Notes: generated by a model from the letters alone, not told the origin. A DNA stretch of 64,000 nucleotides from Phytohabitans maris (GCF_031085175.1 NZ_JAVHUY010000043.1:1-64000), one strand, 5' to 3'. Shown: positions 49,722-60,500, numbered from the stretch's first letter. A program made the numbers and translations.

Positions 49722-50135
49722 TCACACGGAACGCGCAGAGATCTGGTCCTCGGCGCCCGGGACAGGCTCGGCGAGATCATTACCCAGGGCAACGATGCGG
49801 TTGGCGGCATCGACGTGCACGACCTTGGGCTCGTAACCGTCCAACTCGGATTCCTCGGCCAACCGGAAAGACATGATGATCACCATGTCGCCGGGGTGTA
49901 CCAGGTGTGCCGCCGCGCCATTGATGCAGATGTCGCCACCACCGGCGGGCCCACTGATGATGTAGGTCTCGAGACGAGCCCCGTTGGTGATGTCGACGAC
50001 TTGCACTTTCTCGCCTTCGACTAGACCCGCGGCACGCACCAGGTTTTCATCGAGCGTGAGCGACCCGACGTAATGCAGGTCAGCCTGAGTGACGGTGGCG
50101 CGGTGGATCTTTCCACCGAGTACCTCGCGCAGCAT
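49722..50135 (-). CDS. panD: aspartate 1-decarboxylase
   Basis: PanD converts L-aspartate to beta-alanine using a pyruvoyl group formed by self-cleavage. The product of about 137 residues has the cleavage site [11 protein letters not shown] (Gly-Ser), [20 protein letters not shown], and the C-terminal VIIMSF strand. The start is the ATG at 50135 behind AGAGGAG. The open frame continues upstream through a transposase relic and should not be used. Its place at the end of the monooxygenase-mbtH unit, far from pantothenate genes, suggests it supplies beta-alanine to the two Asp235-less A domains. Confidence 0.95.
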   Translation of the reverse strand: MLREVLGGKIHRATVTQADLHYVGSLTLDENLVRAAGLVEGEKVQVVDITNGARLETYIISGPAGGGDICINGAAAHLVHPGDMVIIMSFRLAEESELDGYEPKVVHVDAANRIVALGNDLAEPVPGAEDQISARSV

Positions 50136-50199
50136 GTCCAACTCCTCTGTGGGTTCTGCTAGATAGGTTCTGTGTTGAACGTGCGGCGGGGACCGGCGC

Positions 50200-50426
50200 G
50201 GGGTCAGCACAAATTGCCGGAACCGGCTGTAAGCCCTCTCCCATAGCGGGAATCCGCCGCAGGTACCGCCAGGCACACCCGGTCCGGATCGCATCCACCA
50301 TCACTCTGCGTGGTGCTTCTCCGGACGGCCCATCCACTCGGGCAGCGGCAGCATCGGCTCGATGAGCTTCCACTGCGCCTCAGTCAGGTCTGAGGGTACC
50401 GGGGTGCTCGATCCATACGGGTACAT
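50200..50426 (-). pseudogene. IS5-family transposase relic
   Basis: Minus-strand fragments read MYPYGSSTPVPSDLTEAQW then KLIEPMLPLPEWMGRPEK and a stop. In other frames follow [15 protein letters not shown] and [15 protein letters not shown], the N-terminal sequence of IS5-type transposases with at least two frameshifts and a small deletion. There is no catalytic domain. It lies between mbtH and panD. Confidence 0.8.
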
Positions 50427-50465
50427 CGACCGTTGCGTTACCAGGCGGCGGACCCACATCCACTC

Positions 50466-50810
50466 TCAGTCGACAACGGCCGGGTTGCCCTCGCGACCGG
50501 CTTCGGCAGCGGCCTTGTCGTCCGTGGCTTCGACTCTGGCGGCTTCGGTAGCGCGGGAGCCGTTGGCACCCTCGGTTTTCTGTGCCTCGTACTTGGCAAT
50601 GTGATCGCGCAACGACTTCGGACGGATGTCGGTCCAGTGCTCGTCGATCCAGTCGAGTACTTCCTGGCGCGGCCTGCCGTCAGGCTCGCCGTACACGATG
50701 GTCCAACCGCCTGGGACCGGCTTGAACGTCGGCCACAACGAGTGCTGCTCCTCGCGGTTGACTAGCGCGTAGAAGGAACCGTTGTCGTCGTCGAATGGGT
50801 TCTGGGCCAT
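50466..50810 (-). CDS. MbtH-like protein with C-terminal extension
   Basis: MbtH proteins bind and stabilise NRPS adenylation domains. The 114-residue product has the family signature NREEQHSLWPTFKPVPGGW then LDWIDEHWTDIRPKSLRDH. The usual length is about 70. Here an Ala/Glu/Asp-rich tail of about 45 residues follows, probably disordered. It lies 57 bp downstream of the monooxygenase gene in the same direction. Confidence 0.95.
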   Translation of the reverse strand: MAQNPFDDDNGSFYALVNREEQHSLWPTFKPVPGGWTIVYGEPDGRPRQEVLDWIDEHWTDIRPKSLRDHIAKYEAQKTEGANGSRATEAARVEATDDKAAAEAGREGNPAVVD

Positions 50811-50867
50811 CAGTCGTTATCCTCGTTGTCCCTCTTGGCAATCGGTCTGGATCGCGGTGGGCAATCG

Positions 50868-52214
50868 TCATTGGGTCGCGCTGTGATCAGGCTGGGATGC
50901 GGGCTCGTCCTCGGTAACCGCACGCAGAATGTCTGCGGCGCGGCCCGCTACGTTGGACAGCAGGGACGCGGTCAACCCGTGACTATGCTGGACGCCGCCA
51001 TTGAGGAAGATCCGTCCGGAAACGCTAGGAAGACGCAGTCGGTAGTCACGCTCGACGATCGGGAGATCCCCCTCGAACGAGGACGATCCGTCAATGCTCG
51101 GCCCAAGCATGCCGCGGACCTCTGCGGGGCGGAACCCAGTGGCGAAGACGGCAGCGTCGACCTCGAGCGTGATGCTGCCTCGGTCTCCCAGGTCGCGGAT
51201 CGTCACTGTGACCCCATCGGCGCCCTCGCTCAGCCGCTCGATCCCGGTGACCCGGTGCACAATCAGGCGGCGCACGCCGCGGATCTTCTCGTCGTACTCA
51301 CGCTGGTAAAGATCCATGATGAGATCGGCATCGACGGCGGAGTAGTTGGTCAGCCAGTGATAGTCCAACAGCTGCTGCTTGAGCTCCGGCGGTGCGGTGT
51401 AGAACTCGTCGACCGCCTCCGGATCGAAGATGCGGTTGGCGTAGGGGGTGTCATCGGACGGGGTGTAGCCAAACCGACGGAAGGACGCGTGTACTTCCGC
51501 ATCGGGGTACGCATCGTGCAGGTATGCAGCAACCTCCGCCGCGCTCTGCCCGGACCCTACGACAAGGAAACGGCTATGCGGCCGCGAAGGCAACCCGGCG
51601 AGCCTGCTCAGCAGTTGGTGGTTATGGAACACCCGAGCGCCCGGCACGATCCCCACCGGCAACACCGGCTGGATTCCGGTGCCGATCACGACACTGCGTG
51701 CTGCGACAGTCGTCGTCGCAGAGCCATCGACGATCGACTCAAGCGTGACCTCGAACCTCCCGCCACTCCAGTCGATACAGGTCGCCCTCGTGCCGTAGGA
51801 GACCGGGATGTCGATCCGGTTCGCGGCCCAGCTCAGGTACCCGCGGAACTCTCGTCTCGTAGGAAAGAATGTCTTGAGATTGATGAAGTCAGACAGCCGC
51901 CCCTGCTCCTGTAGATAGTTCAGAAATGTGAATGGACTGGTCGGGGTACGGGGCGAGACCAAATCCTTCAGAAAACTGATCTGCATGGTCGTGCCCGGCA
52001 GCAGCATCCCGTCGTGCCAGCCGAACTGCCGCTGGGCATCGACGAACCTCGCCGTCAGTCGCTGTCCGACAGGATGGCGCTCGTTGTATTCCACGATCGC
52101 GATCGCCAGGCTCAGATTCGCTGGCCCGAATCCGATTCCAAGGATGTCGACCTGATCGTCAGCACGGTCTTCTGATGCGACAGGACGCTCATCGTCCATC
52201 TCATCCATCGCCAT
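50868..52214 (-). CDS. L-ornithine N5 / L-lysine N6 monooxygenase
   Basis: 448 residues. It hydroxylates the side-chain amine, giving the precursor of a hydroxamate ligand. Motifs: FAD site DILGIGFGPANLSLAIAI, HDGMLLPGTTMQISFLKDL (family), NADPH site FLVVGSGQSAAEVAAYL, and AVFATGFRP near the C-terminus with GLTASLLSNVAGRAADI. The overall look is that of ornithine enzymes of actinomycetes (CchB type), but lysine cannot be excluded. It is the first gene of the monooxygenase-mbtH-panD unit. Iron box 5 lies about 220 bp upstream. Confidence 0.93.
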   Translation of the reverse strand: MAMDEMDDERPVASEDRADDQVDILGIGFGPANLSLAIAIVEYNERHPVGQRLTARFVDAQRQFGWHDGMLLPGTTMQISFLKDLVSPRTPTSPFTFLNYLQEQGRLSDFINLKTFFPTRREFRGYLSWAANRIDIPVSYGTRATCIDWSGGRFEVTLESIVDGSATTTVAARSVVIGTGIQPVLPVGIVPGARVFHNHQLLSRLAGLPSRPHSRFLVVGSGQSAAEVAAYLHDAYPDAEVHASFRRFGYTPSDDTPYANRIFDPEAVDEFYTAPPELKQQLLDYHWLTNYSAVDADLIMDLYQREYDEKIRGVRRLIVHRVTGIERLSEGADGVTVTIRDLGDRGSITLEVDAAVFATGFRPAEVRGMLGPSIDGSSSFEGDLPIVERDYRLRLPSVSGRIFLNGGVQHSHGLTASLLSNVAGRAADILRAVTEDEPASQPDHSATQ

Positions 52215-52431
52215 TCGGCCATCGGCTCGGGTGTGTTCCGTGTTGAGTGATCTGTCGAGCGGCGATCATGGCGTTTCCGCTGGTAGCAGCCTCAAGCAGA
52301 GCCACCGGCGACGGAGTCGACCTAGATCGTCTACCACGCAACACATCCCATCGGCTCCCTTGTCACAGGTCGGGACGAGCAGCGCACCAGCTGCCCACCC
52401 CTCATAGCGTGTTGACGATAGCATCAAGGAC

Positions 52432-52450
52432 TTAGGTAAGCCTACCCATA
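52432..52450. promoter_or_regulatory. iron box 5
   Basis: TTAGGTAAGCCTACCCATA matches 17 of 19 consensus positions. It lies about 220 bp upstream of the monooxygenase start. Confidence 0.8.
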
Positions 52451-52711
52451 ACCTGACTCTTGTCACGTGGTCGCGGTCGCCGGGCCGACACTGCGTTGAC
52501 CTGCCGTTTCGCGCCCTCTGGCCGCTGAATCTGCGCACCAGCCGCAAGGCCGTGAAGGTATCGGCCGCGAGCCTGAGGTCAAGCCGCGACGAGGTCCAGG
52601 CGGCGTCCGGCGCCACCGGTCGTCGTCTGGACCCGCGCCACGCAAGCCCCCGCACCCGACTCCCCCGATGGCGCCTTCCGACCACGGCGTCTCACACCGC
52701 AGGACGACAGG

Positions 52712-52751
52712 TTAGGTAATGCTAACAACAGGTTAGGCAATGCTAAGGTCC
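52712..52751. promoter_or_regulatory. tandem iron boxes 6 and 7
   Basis: TTAGGTAATGCTAACAACA (52712-52730) and TTAGGCAATGCTAAGGTCC (52733-52751) belong to two 21-bp direct repeats starting ACAGGTTAGG at 52707 and 52728. The first fits the consensus at about 15 of 19 positions, the second mainly in its inner part. They lie about 90-125 bp upstream of the methyltransferase start. Confidence 0.7.
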
Positions 52752-52837
52752 TGGTGTCTGAGTACTGGCTTGCCGCGCTCGGCGTGCCATCTGCTCCATG
52801 GAAGCACCGCACAGCGCAATGTGGGAGGGACTGGCTC

Positions 52838-53695
52838 TTGACGAGAAACGCTGCCGGCACACCAGACAACACGGCGGTACGGGTCGCATTGTGGCGTGCC
52901 CTACACACGCAGGTGGACGAGCCGCCGCACGTCATCGAGGACGTGGTGGGCGCCCGACTGGCGCAGGACGACGACGGATGGCGCGAGCGCGGAGACATGG
53001 CCCCTGACTACACCCGAGGAAAGCGCGCCACGATTGTCGGGCGGGCGCGTTTGGCCGAGGACCTGGTGGCACAGGCCGCGAGCCGCGGCGTGGATCAGTA
53101 CGTGATCCTGGGCGCGGGCTTGGACACGTACGCTCAACGCCATCCCGATGCGGGGGCGACCATAACCATCTTCGAGATCGACCAACCGGAGACACAGGCT
53201 TGGAAGCGGAGCCGGTTGGTCGAACTTGGATATGACATTCCGGAGTGGTTGCGCCTGGTTCCGGTTGATTTCGAGGCGAATGACGACTGGTGGGATCGGT
53301 TGCAGGCGGCAGGATTCGATACCTCACGTCCCGCGGTGGTGTCCTGGTTGGGGGTCACCATGTATCTGACCGAACAGGCCACGACGGCCACACTCAATCG
53401 GTTGGCGAGTCTGCCCCCTGGCTCCACACTGATCCTCACGTTCTTCCGTCCCATCGAGGATCTCGATCCCGAGGATGTACCGATCCGGCGAGCCTCCAGG
53501 GAGGGTTCTCGGCGGGCCGGCACGCCTTTCATCGGCTTCTACACTCCCGACGCGATCATCGGACTGGCGCGCCGGGCAGGTTTCGCCGCCGTCGACCACG
53601 TCTCGGCGACCGACCTGGCCGATCGCTACTTTGCGGGTCGGACCGACGGCCTGCGACCGAACAGCGGCGAGGAAGCGCTGATCGCCACCGTGTGA
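52838..53695 (+). CDS. SAM-dependent methyltransferase, TIGR00027/LCMT-like
   Basis: About 285 residues. It has DYTRGKRATIVGRARLAEDLV, the AdoMet motif QYVILGAGLDTYAQRHP, FEIDQPETQAWKRSRL, VPVDFEAND and the late SWLGVTMYLTEQATTATLNRLASLPPGS motif, typical of this actinobacterial O-/carboxyl-methyltransferase family. The open frame begins at 52754, but TTG 52838 has GGGAGGGA eight bases ahead and gives a more natural N-terminus. It probably heads the operon for the carrier protein and NRPS-2 and could tailor the siderophore. The target is unknown. Confidence 0.85.
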   Translation: MTRNAAGTPDNTAVRVALWRALHTQVDEPPHVIEDVVGARLAQDDDGWRERGDMAPDYTRGKRATIVGRARLAEDLVAQAASRGVDQYVILGAGLDTYAQRHPDAGATITIFEIDQPETQAWKRSRLVELGYDIPEWLRLVPVDFEANDDWWDRLQAAGFDTSRPAVVSWLGVTMYLTEQATTATLNRLASLPPGSTLILTFFRPIEDLDPEDVPIRRASREGSRRAGTPFIGFYTPDAIIGLARRAGFAAVDHVSATDLADRYFAGRTDGLRPNSGEEALIATV

Positions 53696-53803
53696 CCAGC
53701 GGGACGTCACCGCTGGCGACGTCGGCGGCGTAGCCGCAGGCCGCCACGCCCACCACAGTAAGCGGTTCCTGGAAGAACGCACGTCAACGAATGGGGAGTT
53801 CTG

Positions 53804-54055
53804 ATGAGACTGAGCACCGAGCAAATGATCGCCGACGTGGCCGACGTGTTGTATCTCGATCCCGCAGCGGTCGACTACGAGTTGAACCTACGCGACCAGG
53901 GGATGGACTCGGTGCGTCTCATGGACCTGGTGGAGCGGTGGCGCAGTGCGGGAGTGGAACGGATCGATTTCATCACCCTTGCCGAGGACTCGAGACTGGG
54001 TCACTGGATCGAGGTATTGGAGAATCTCCAAGACGGTGGCGAAGTGGCTCCATGA
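53804..54055 (+). CDS. stand-alone aryl-carrier-type phosphopantetheine protein
   Basis: The 83-residue protein carries the phosphopantetheine site RDQGMDSVRLMDLVERW (Ser36) and VERIDFITLAEDSRLGHWIEVL. The G-(M/L)-D-S-V-R-x-M pattern and the IDF...LA...W tail resemble the aryl carrier domain of EntB/DhbB rather than a fatty-acid ACP or a peptidyl carrier. GGGGAG lies ahead of the ATG. It sits 260 bp upstream of NRPS-2, whose N-terminus resembles the EntF condensation domain, so it may present an aryl acid. No aryl-AMP ligase gene is visible nearby. Confidence 0.85.
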   Translation: MRLSTEQMIADVADVLYLDPAAVDYELNLRDQGMDSVRLMDLVERWRSAGVERIDFITLAEDSRLGHWIEVLENLQDGGEVAP

Positions 54056-54141
54056 CCCTGCCGGCGTGCGCAAATCGAGCTCGGTCCAGTAGAGCCCGTT
54101 GACGGCCTCGGCGAGGGGCATTGCGGGATCTGTTTCGTGCG

Positions 54142-54243
54142 CTAGTGCGGTGGCCACCAACGTTCACCGGCTGACCGGCGGCCTTCGGCCACTGGTCAGC
54201 CGGCGCCGGCGAAGCCGGCAAAGGTTGGTGGCCACCGCACTAG
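54142..54243. mobile_element. MITE-like palindromic element between carrier protein and NRPS-2
   Basis: CTAGTGCGGTGGCCACCAAC (54142-54161) is repeated as its exact complement at 54224-54243. Inside lies a second stem GGCTGACC/GGTCAGCC. The 102-bp unit therefore folds completely. The 20-bp terminal inverted repeats with CTAG at both ends and no coding capacity suggest a miniature transposable element or an IS relic. It could also act as an mRNA hairpin between the two genes. Confidence 0.65.
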
Positions 54244-54302
54244 CCGACTCGCTCGATGGCCGAAGCGAAGCGGCGCTGGGAAGACGACGGCTCGACCTGA
54301 TC

Positions 54303-57300
54303 TCGGGAGAAGTGGATGTGCCTGCGTTGACGTCTTTTGATCGTGTGGAGTTGACGGCGAGCCAGCGGGGTAACTGGGTGGCGCGCAGGCTTGTTCCTGA
54401 GTCATCGGTGTTCTGCGCGGGTCAGTTGATCTGGCTGGATGGTCCGGTCGACCCGGTTGTGTTCGCGTCCTCGGTCAGTGTCGTCTTCTCGGAAACCGAC
54501 GCGATGCGTGTTCGTTTCGGAGACGATGACGGCGTTCCCTTTCAGTATGTTGACACGGCGAAGACGCTTCAGACGAAGGTCGTGGATGCGGGCCACGACG
54601 ATGACCGGATACGAGTGATGGCCCGGGAGCAGCTCACCGCAACGCCGGCCGCTACCGAAGAACCCTCGACGTATTCGACTCTGGTCCGTCGCGGGGACGG
54701 CACATGGGCATGGATCCTCGTCACCAACGTCCTGCTCGTCGACGGCTACAGCATCTCTCTTTTCATCCGCCGTGTGGCCGAGGTGTACTCGGCGACGCGG
54801 GCAGGCGGTTTAGTGCCGGACCGCTGGTTCGGCAGTTTGAAAGACGTCGTGGACGCCATCGGACATGACGTCCCCCGAGCCGAACAGGACGTCGCCTACT
54901 GGAGCAGCGTCCTCGGAGCCGAAAACCCCGGCCACGGGACGGTGGAGGACCTTTCCGAGGCCTTCGTATCCTCATGCCAACCAGTCGTTGTCCCGATACC
55001 CGACCACACGTATACGAGGATCCAGCAACTCGCACGCACCGCACGGGTGTCCTGGACCGATCTCCTGATCACCGCATGGGGCCTCTACACCGCTCTGGTA
55101 GACGGCCGCGACCACATAGCGGTCCGTGTCCCCCTGATGATGCGAGACAGCCGCGAGCTGCTGAGAACGCCAAGCGCGATCTCCAGGCCAACCCCCGTCA
55201 TCACCACGATCAGCCCACACCACACCTTCACGGGCCTCCTTGCCACTGTCGCGGACCAACTGAAGACCTCACGCCGCCACACAACCATCGAAGACCACCA
55301 GATCGCCCGGCTGTGGCCGGACGGCCAAGCGTCCTACCTCACCCTCCCGACGATCAACATCAGACTCTTCGAACCGATGCGGCGCCTGGCCGACGTAGTC
55401 GTGGTCCCTGAAACCATCAGCACCGGCCCGGTAGGCTCACTCGACCTCGCCGTATACAGCAACCCGGAGTCCGGGATCCGGCTGGAGGTATCCGCAGGCT
55501 CCACCACCACCGGCCACCCGCTCCTACACGCCGAACGGTTCGGCCGATTCCTCGACGCCGTCATCGCCGGGCCTCCCACCCAAACCCTGTACGGGCTGAG
55601 CACCGAACTCACCCCGGACACCGACAGCCCACACTCGCCGCAGACGCGGGGCGAGACGCTTGATGTCGCGCCGGCGACGGTCGATACGCTGCTACGCCGC
55701 CGGGTGACCGCCAGCCCGGACGTGGTCGCCGTCATCGGCGACGACGGCACCGAACTCACCTACCGCCAGTTCGATACCCGGGTGAACGCGCTGGCCCAAC
55801 TACTGACCGACCAGGGAGTGCAGGTCGGAGACCGGGTCGCGGTCGCCATGCCCCGCTCGGTAGACCTGGTGGCCGCCCTCACAGGGGTGATACGTGCCGG
55901 AGCAGCGTACGTACCGATCGACCCCGACTACCCCACCGAACGTATCAAACACATCCTCGAAGACACCGCACCCGCCATGGTGATCACAGACCACCACACC
56001 GGGAACGCACACAGTCATGCACTGGGTGGACAGCCCACACCAGTACTCCGAATCGACGACCACGACGTGCAGCAACACCTGACCGCCGGCGCCGAGACCC
56101 CACCAGTCTTGGCGCGACCGTTGAACGACCTCGACGCCGCCGTGGTGATATTCACATCGGGAACGACAGGCAGACCGAAAGGCGTCACTATTCCACACCG
56201 CGCGCTCGTGAACCGCCTCACATGGGGTGAACGACTGCTGGAGTACACGCCGGACAGCGTCGCGCTATCCAAAAGCGGCGTCGGTTTCGTCGACGCCGTG
56301 ACCGAACTGTTCGGGCCGATGACCGCCGGTACCCGAACCGTGGTGCTGCCCGCACAGACCGCACAAGACCCGGCCCGCCTCCTCGAAACGATCGCCCGGC
56401 ACAGCGTCACACACCTGTTGAGCGTGCCCAGCCTCGCCGACGCCCTCCTCCGCCACGACAACGCACACACAGCGCTGGCCACGATCCGGCATTGGGTCTC
56501 CTCCGGCGAAACACTCACCCGGAACACCGCAAATACGACACGAACCGCCGCACCACACACCGTGCTGCACAACTTCTACGGCTCGACCGAGATCACCGGC
56601 GACGGCACGACAGCCACCATCACCGACCACCAACACACCCCCATCGGCGCCCCAGTAGCGAACACAACAGTACGTGTCCTCGACACCTGGCTACGCCCAG
56701 TACCAGCCGGTGCGGCAGGCGAGCTCTACCTGGGTGGGGTGCAACTCGCGGACGGGTACCTGGCCCGCCCGGCCTTGACCGCCGACCGGTTTATCGCTGA
56801 CCCGTTCAACGACCACGGCACACGCCTGTACCGCACCGGTGACGTGGTCCGCTGGAACCTTCAAGGACAGCTGGAGTACCTCGGCCGCAGCGACGACCAG
56901 GTGAAAATACGCGGATTCCGCATCGAACTCGACGAGATCCGCGCCGTCCTCGAAGAGCACCCATCGGTGTCCGGTGCGGCAGTCCTCGCCCTGGACCACC
57001 CAGCCGGCGGCAAATACCTCACCGCATACGTCACCACGACCAGCCCCACACCGGTCGAGGAGACGGTGCTGTCCGACACGCTGCGGGAACACCTCGCACG
57101 AACGTTGCCGCAGTACATGATGCCGGCCACGTTGATACGCCTGGACAGATTCCCCGTCACCGCGAACGGAAAACTGGACCGCCGCGCACTGCCACAACCA
57201 AACCTGGCCGCAGGCACCGCCAGTGGCCGGCCACCGCAAACCCCCACCGAGATCACCCTCGCAAACCTGTTCCGCGACGTACTACACCTCGACGACAACA

Positions 57301-57553
57301 CCAACCTCGGCATAGACAACGACTTCTTCCGCCTCGGCGGACACTCACTCCTAGCAACCCGACTCATCGCACGAACCAACGCCCAACTCAGCTCTGCACT
57401 GACACTGCGAGACGTGTTCGACCACCCCCGCATCGGCCAACTCGCCCAAATCGCAGACAACACCACCACACCCACCAGAACGCCTGGCCCACGAATCGGC
57501 CAACTCCCACGCCCGGCCGCACTACCGGCCTCATACGGACAACAAGCACTCTG
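54303..57553 (+). repeat. duplicated C*-A-T module, NRPS-2 copy
   Basis: Partner of 35072-38310. The shared block starts just before the start codons of both genes (CGGGAGAAGTGGATGTG / CAGGAGAAGTGGATGTG) and ends at GQQALW, after which the two C domains are unrelated in detail. Confidence 0.9.
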
Positions 57554-60500
57554 GTTCACAGAGCAGATCGCAGGGCGTCCGATCTATCGGACTGAGATCG
57601 TGCTGCAAGCAGGTGTACGGGTCAGTCTGGATGCTTTGGCAACGGCGGTACGTCGCATAGTCGCTCGTCACGAGATACTGCGTACAATCCTCGTGCCGGA
57701 CGAGGAGACCTCATCGCTCCGCCAGGTCATATGTGAGGAACCCGCCGATGACACCGAGGTCCTGAAGGTCGAATACCTCGGTACCGAGTCGCTCAACGAC
57801 AAGATCGCTCAGGTAGTCGCGACGCCACTTGACTTCACCTCCGAATTCGGGCTGAAATTTCGTTTACTGCGCCATTCTGATGGCGATGTGCTCGTGGCTT
57901 ACGGGCACCATATGGTAACCGATGCGGATTCCTTTGGGATCCTTGTTCATGAGCTGAACAAGTTCTACATCGAAGCGACTACCGGCAATTACGCTGAGGC
58001 CGAGCCCTTGCCGACCCAGTATGCTGACTTCGCGGTCTGGCAGCGACATGTGTTGGGAAACCGGAGCGATCCGGAGTCCCGCTATCGATTGGATCTGCGG
58101 TACTGGCAGGACATGCTGTCAGATCTCCCAACGGAGACCGCCCTACCCCTCGACCAACCACGTGACGGATCCGAAGAGCGAACCATACGACCTGCGACCA
58201 CGTCGCTCCTCCGTGAGGAAGCCGCCAAGCTCGACGAGTTACTCGTCGAACACAAGGCAACGCCGCTCCAGGCGTTGATCGCAGCATTCTCGTTAACGCT
58301 GTGGGATGAAGGGGCAGGCAATATTGTCCCTATTGGCACCCCAGCCAGTTTGCGCGACCAGCCGGAGCTACACGACCTTATCGGCTACTTCGTGAACACC
58401 GTCGTGGTGCGCACCGACATCGACGCTGGAGCCGGGTTCGCGCAGACGCTGCTACGTTCCCGCGATCGTATGCTCGAAGCTACTGACCACAAGCTCGTTC
58501 CGTTCGAGCATGTCGTTGAGGCGGTGAACCCGCCGCGGCGCGTTGGGATCAGTCCGCTTTTCCAGGTAATGGCCGCCTACGTGGATCGCCGTGGAGATTT
58601 GGGTGAGGCACCGCCACTCACCCCCTACACCTCGACCACTGCGGATGGCCCGCTAGGATCTCAGCCTGCGCTGTTCGATCTCGTGTCGAGTATTGAAAGA
58701 CTTGACAGTGGAACGTTCGGAATGCAGCTGAACGCGGCCCGCGAGTTGTTCTCTGCGGAAACCACATCGCGATTGTTGCGGCGCACAGCGCGCTTCCTTG
58801 CGCTTGGTTCGCGGCACCCGGATCTACCGGTGAGACTACTGGCCCAGATCGTTCATGCCGACGAGGGCCGGACCAAAACTATCAACAACGTCGGTGACAT
58901 TCGCCTCTTCCATTTGCCGCTTGAGGATTTCGATATCAGTGTGGCTCCACTCTGGCGGGCGGCGATCGACCATGTCAGTCACGCCCTGTCGGGAGGAAGC
59001 TCCACCTTGCGATTGGCGATCCGCGATAGCGGCGCCGGTGAACTGGTCGCCGAGACCAGCAACCCTGAGATGCTGGATGCGGTAGGTGAGAGGCTCACAG
59101 AGCTGGTCACCGCATATCACGCGGGTACTCCGATGGTCGTCGCGGCTACTCTGGCCGCGGCTGGACACAATGACGACGAATTGACTGAGATCCTTGACGA
59201 TCCCTTCTGGGAGGACTGGGTAGATCAGCTCGCTGATGCGGCCGCCACGGTGCTGCCGGAGCGAGGCGACTCGGTGGCTTCGGAAGCGTCAAGTGTCGCG
59301 ACCGGACGGGCGGCTTCCGCCGCCGACGAATCTTCTCTGGGGTCCGTCGTGCTGACGGCCGTGGCCAAGGCCCTGGTCGGAATCGCTGACGGCGATCTGC
59401 TCGTGGAGTTCCACGAGTCTGACGGTCCCTTCATGACGCGTCGATTCCCCGTATTGCTTGGTCATGATGATGTCATTCGACTGAGCCCGGAGCGGGCGGC
59501 CGAATACGCCTCTCTGGCTGGACACCCCCGGTTCAGCCGCTTCTTCGACGATCTTCCGATTCCACGGATACGAGTAGGCGTGTTCCGTAGCCGAGCGGAG
59601 TTGATCACCGATCCTGCTGCGGGCGTTGGCGCACCAGAGAATGGACTCGGCATCCATGTCTTCGTCGGGGGCGCTGAGCCCGACGGTTGTGTCGTCCGCG
59701 TCTGGGTGGAGTCGGCGCACACGGTTGATGTCGATACGAATGCGCTGGCCGCCGCCGTCGCCGAAGCGATTGACGGAGTCGGAATCCCCGCCCCAGGCCA
59801 CGAGCGTCGAGATGCGTTCACTCTGCGTCGCGCTGACCGGGTCGCGTTGACGCCCATCGAAGAAGAATCCATCCGAGCCCGCTACGGGCATGACGCCCAG
59901 ATCCTTCCGCTTGCCCCGTTGCAACGTGGATTGTTCTATCACCTACTGCGGTCCCGGGAATCTGACGACCACAACACCTATGTCTCGCAGGTAACCCGAC
60001 AGATCGCGGGGGATCTCGATCCCGAGCGGATGACGACTTCTATCGCCATTGCTATGGAAAGGTATCCCAACCTCCGGGCAGCGTTCATCCCTCCCGGGGA
60101 CGTACAGGTGATCCCGTCTGGCGTCGAAGTCCCCGTGCGGGTAATCCGATTGGACGAGTGGAGTAGCCGCGGGGTCGATCTGGAGCAATTCCTGACGGCC
60201 GAGCGAGGTGAGCCGTTCGACTTCGAGATCCCGCCGCTGATCCGATTCACGCTGCTCGAACACGACCGCAAAACGTGGACGTTGGCAATGAGTTTTGAGC
60301 ACATCCTGCTGGATGGGTGGTCCATCAGCGCGCTACTCGCTGAGATCCTCAGCATCTACGCTGATCCCGGATATGTCGAGCGAGTGAGACCGTCGTCTTT
60401 CCGCTCCTACCTGGACTGGGTCGACGACCAGGATCCCGATGCCGCCTATCGTGCCTGGGACGACTACCTGGCGGACCTGGCTGGTCCAACGTTGCTGTGC

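Larger units (their letters stand above)
52215..52837. promoter_or_regulatory. divergent control region with three iron boxes
   Basis: This gap separates the leftward monooxygenase unit from the rightward methyltransferase-carrier-NRPS-2 unit. It contains boxes at 52432-52450, 52712-52730 and 52733-52751. I see no supported gene in it. Between 52470 and 52690 the sequence is G+C-rich and featureless. Confidence 0.6.

Noticed and set aside
54099-54317. N-terminal 73 codons of the longest NRPS-2 open frame
   Set aside because: The segment translates the palindromic element. The ribosome-binding site and homology with NRPS-1 point to GTG 54318.
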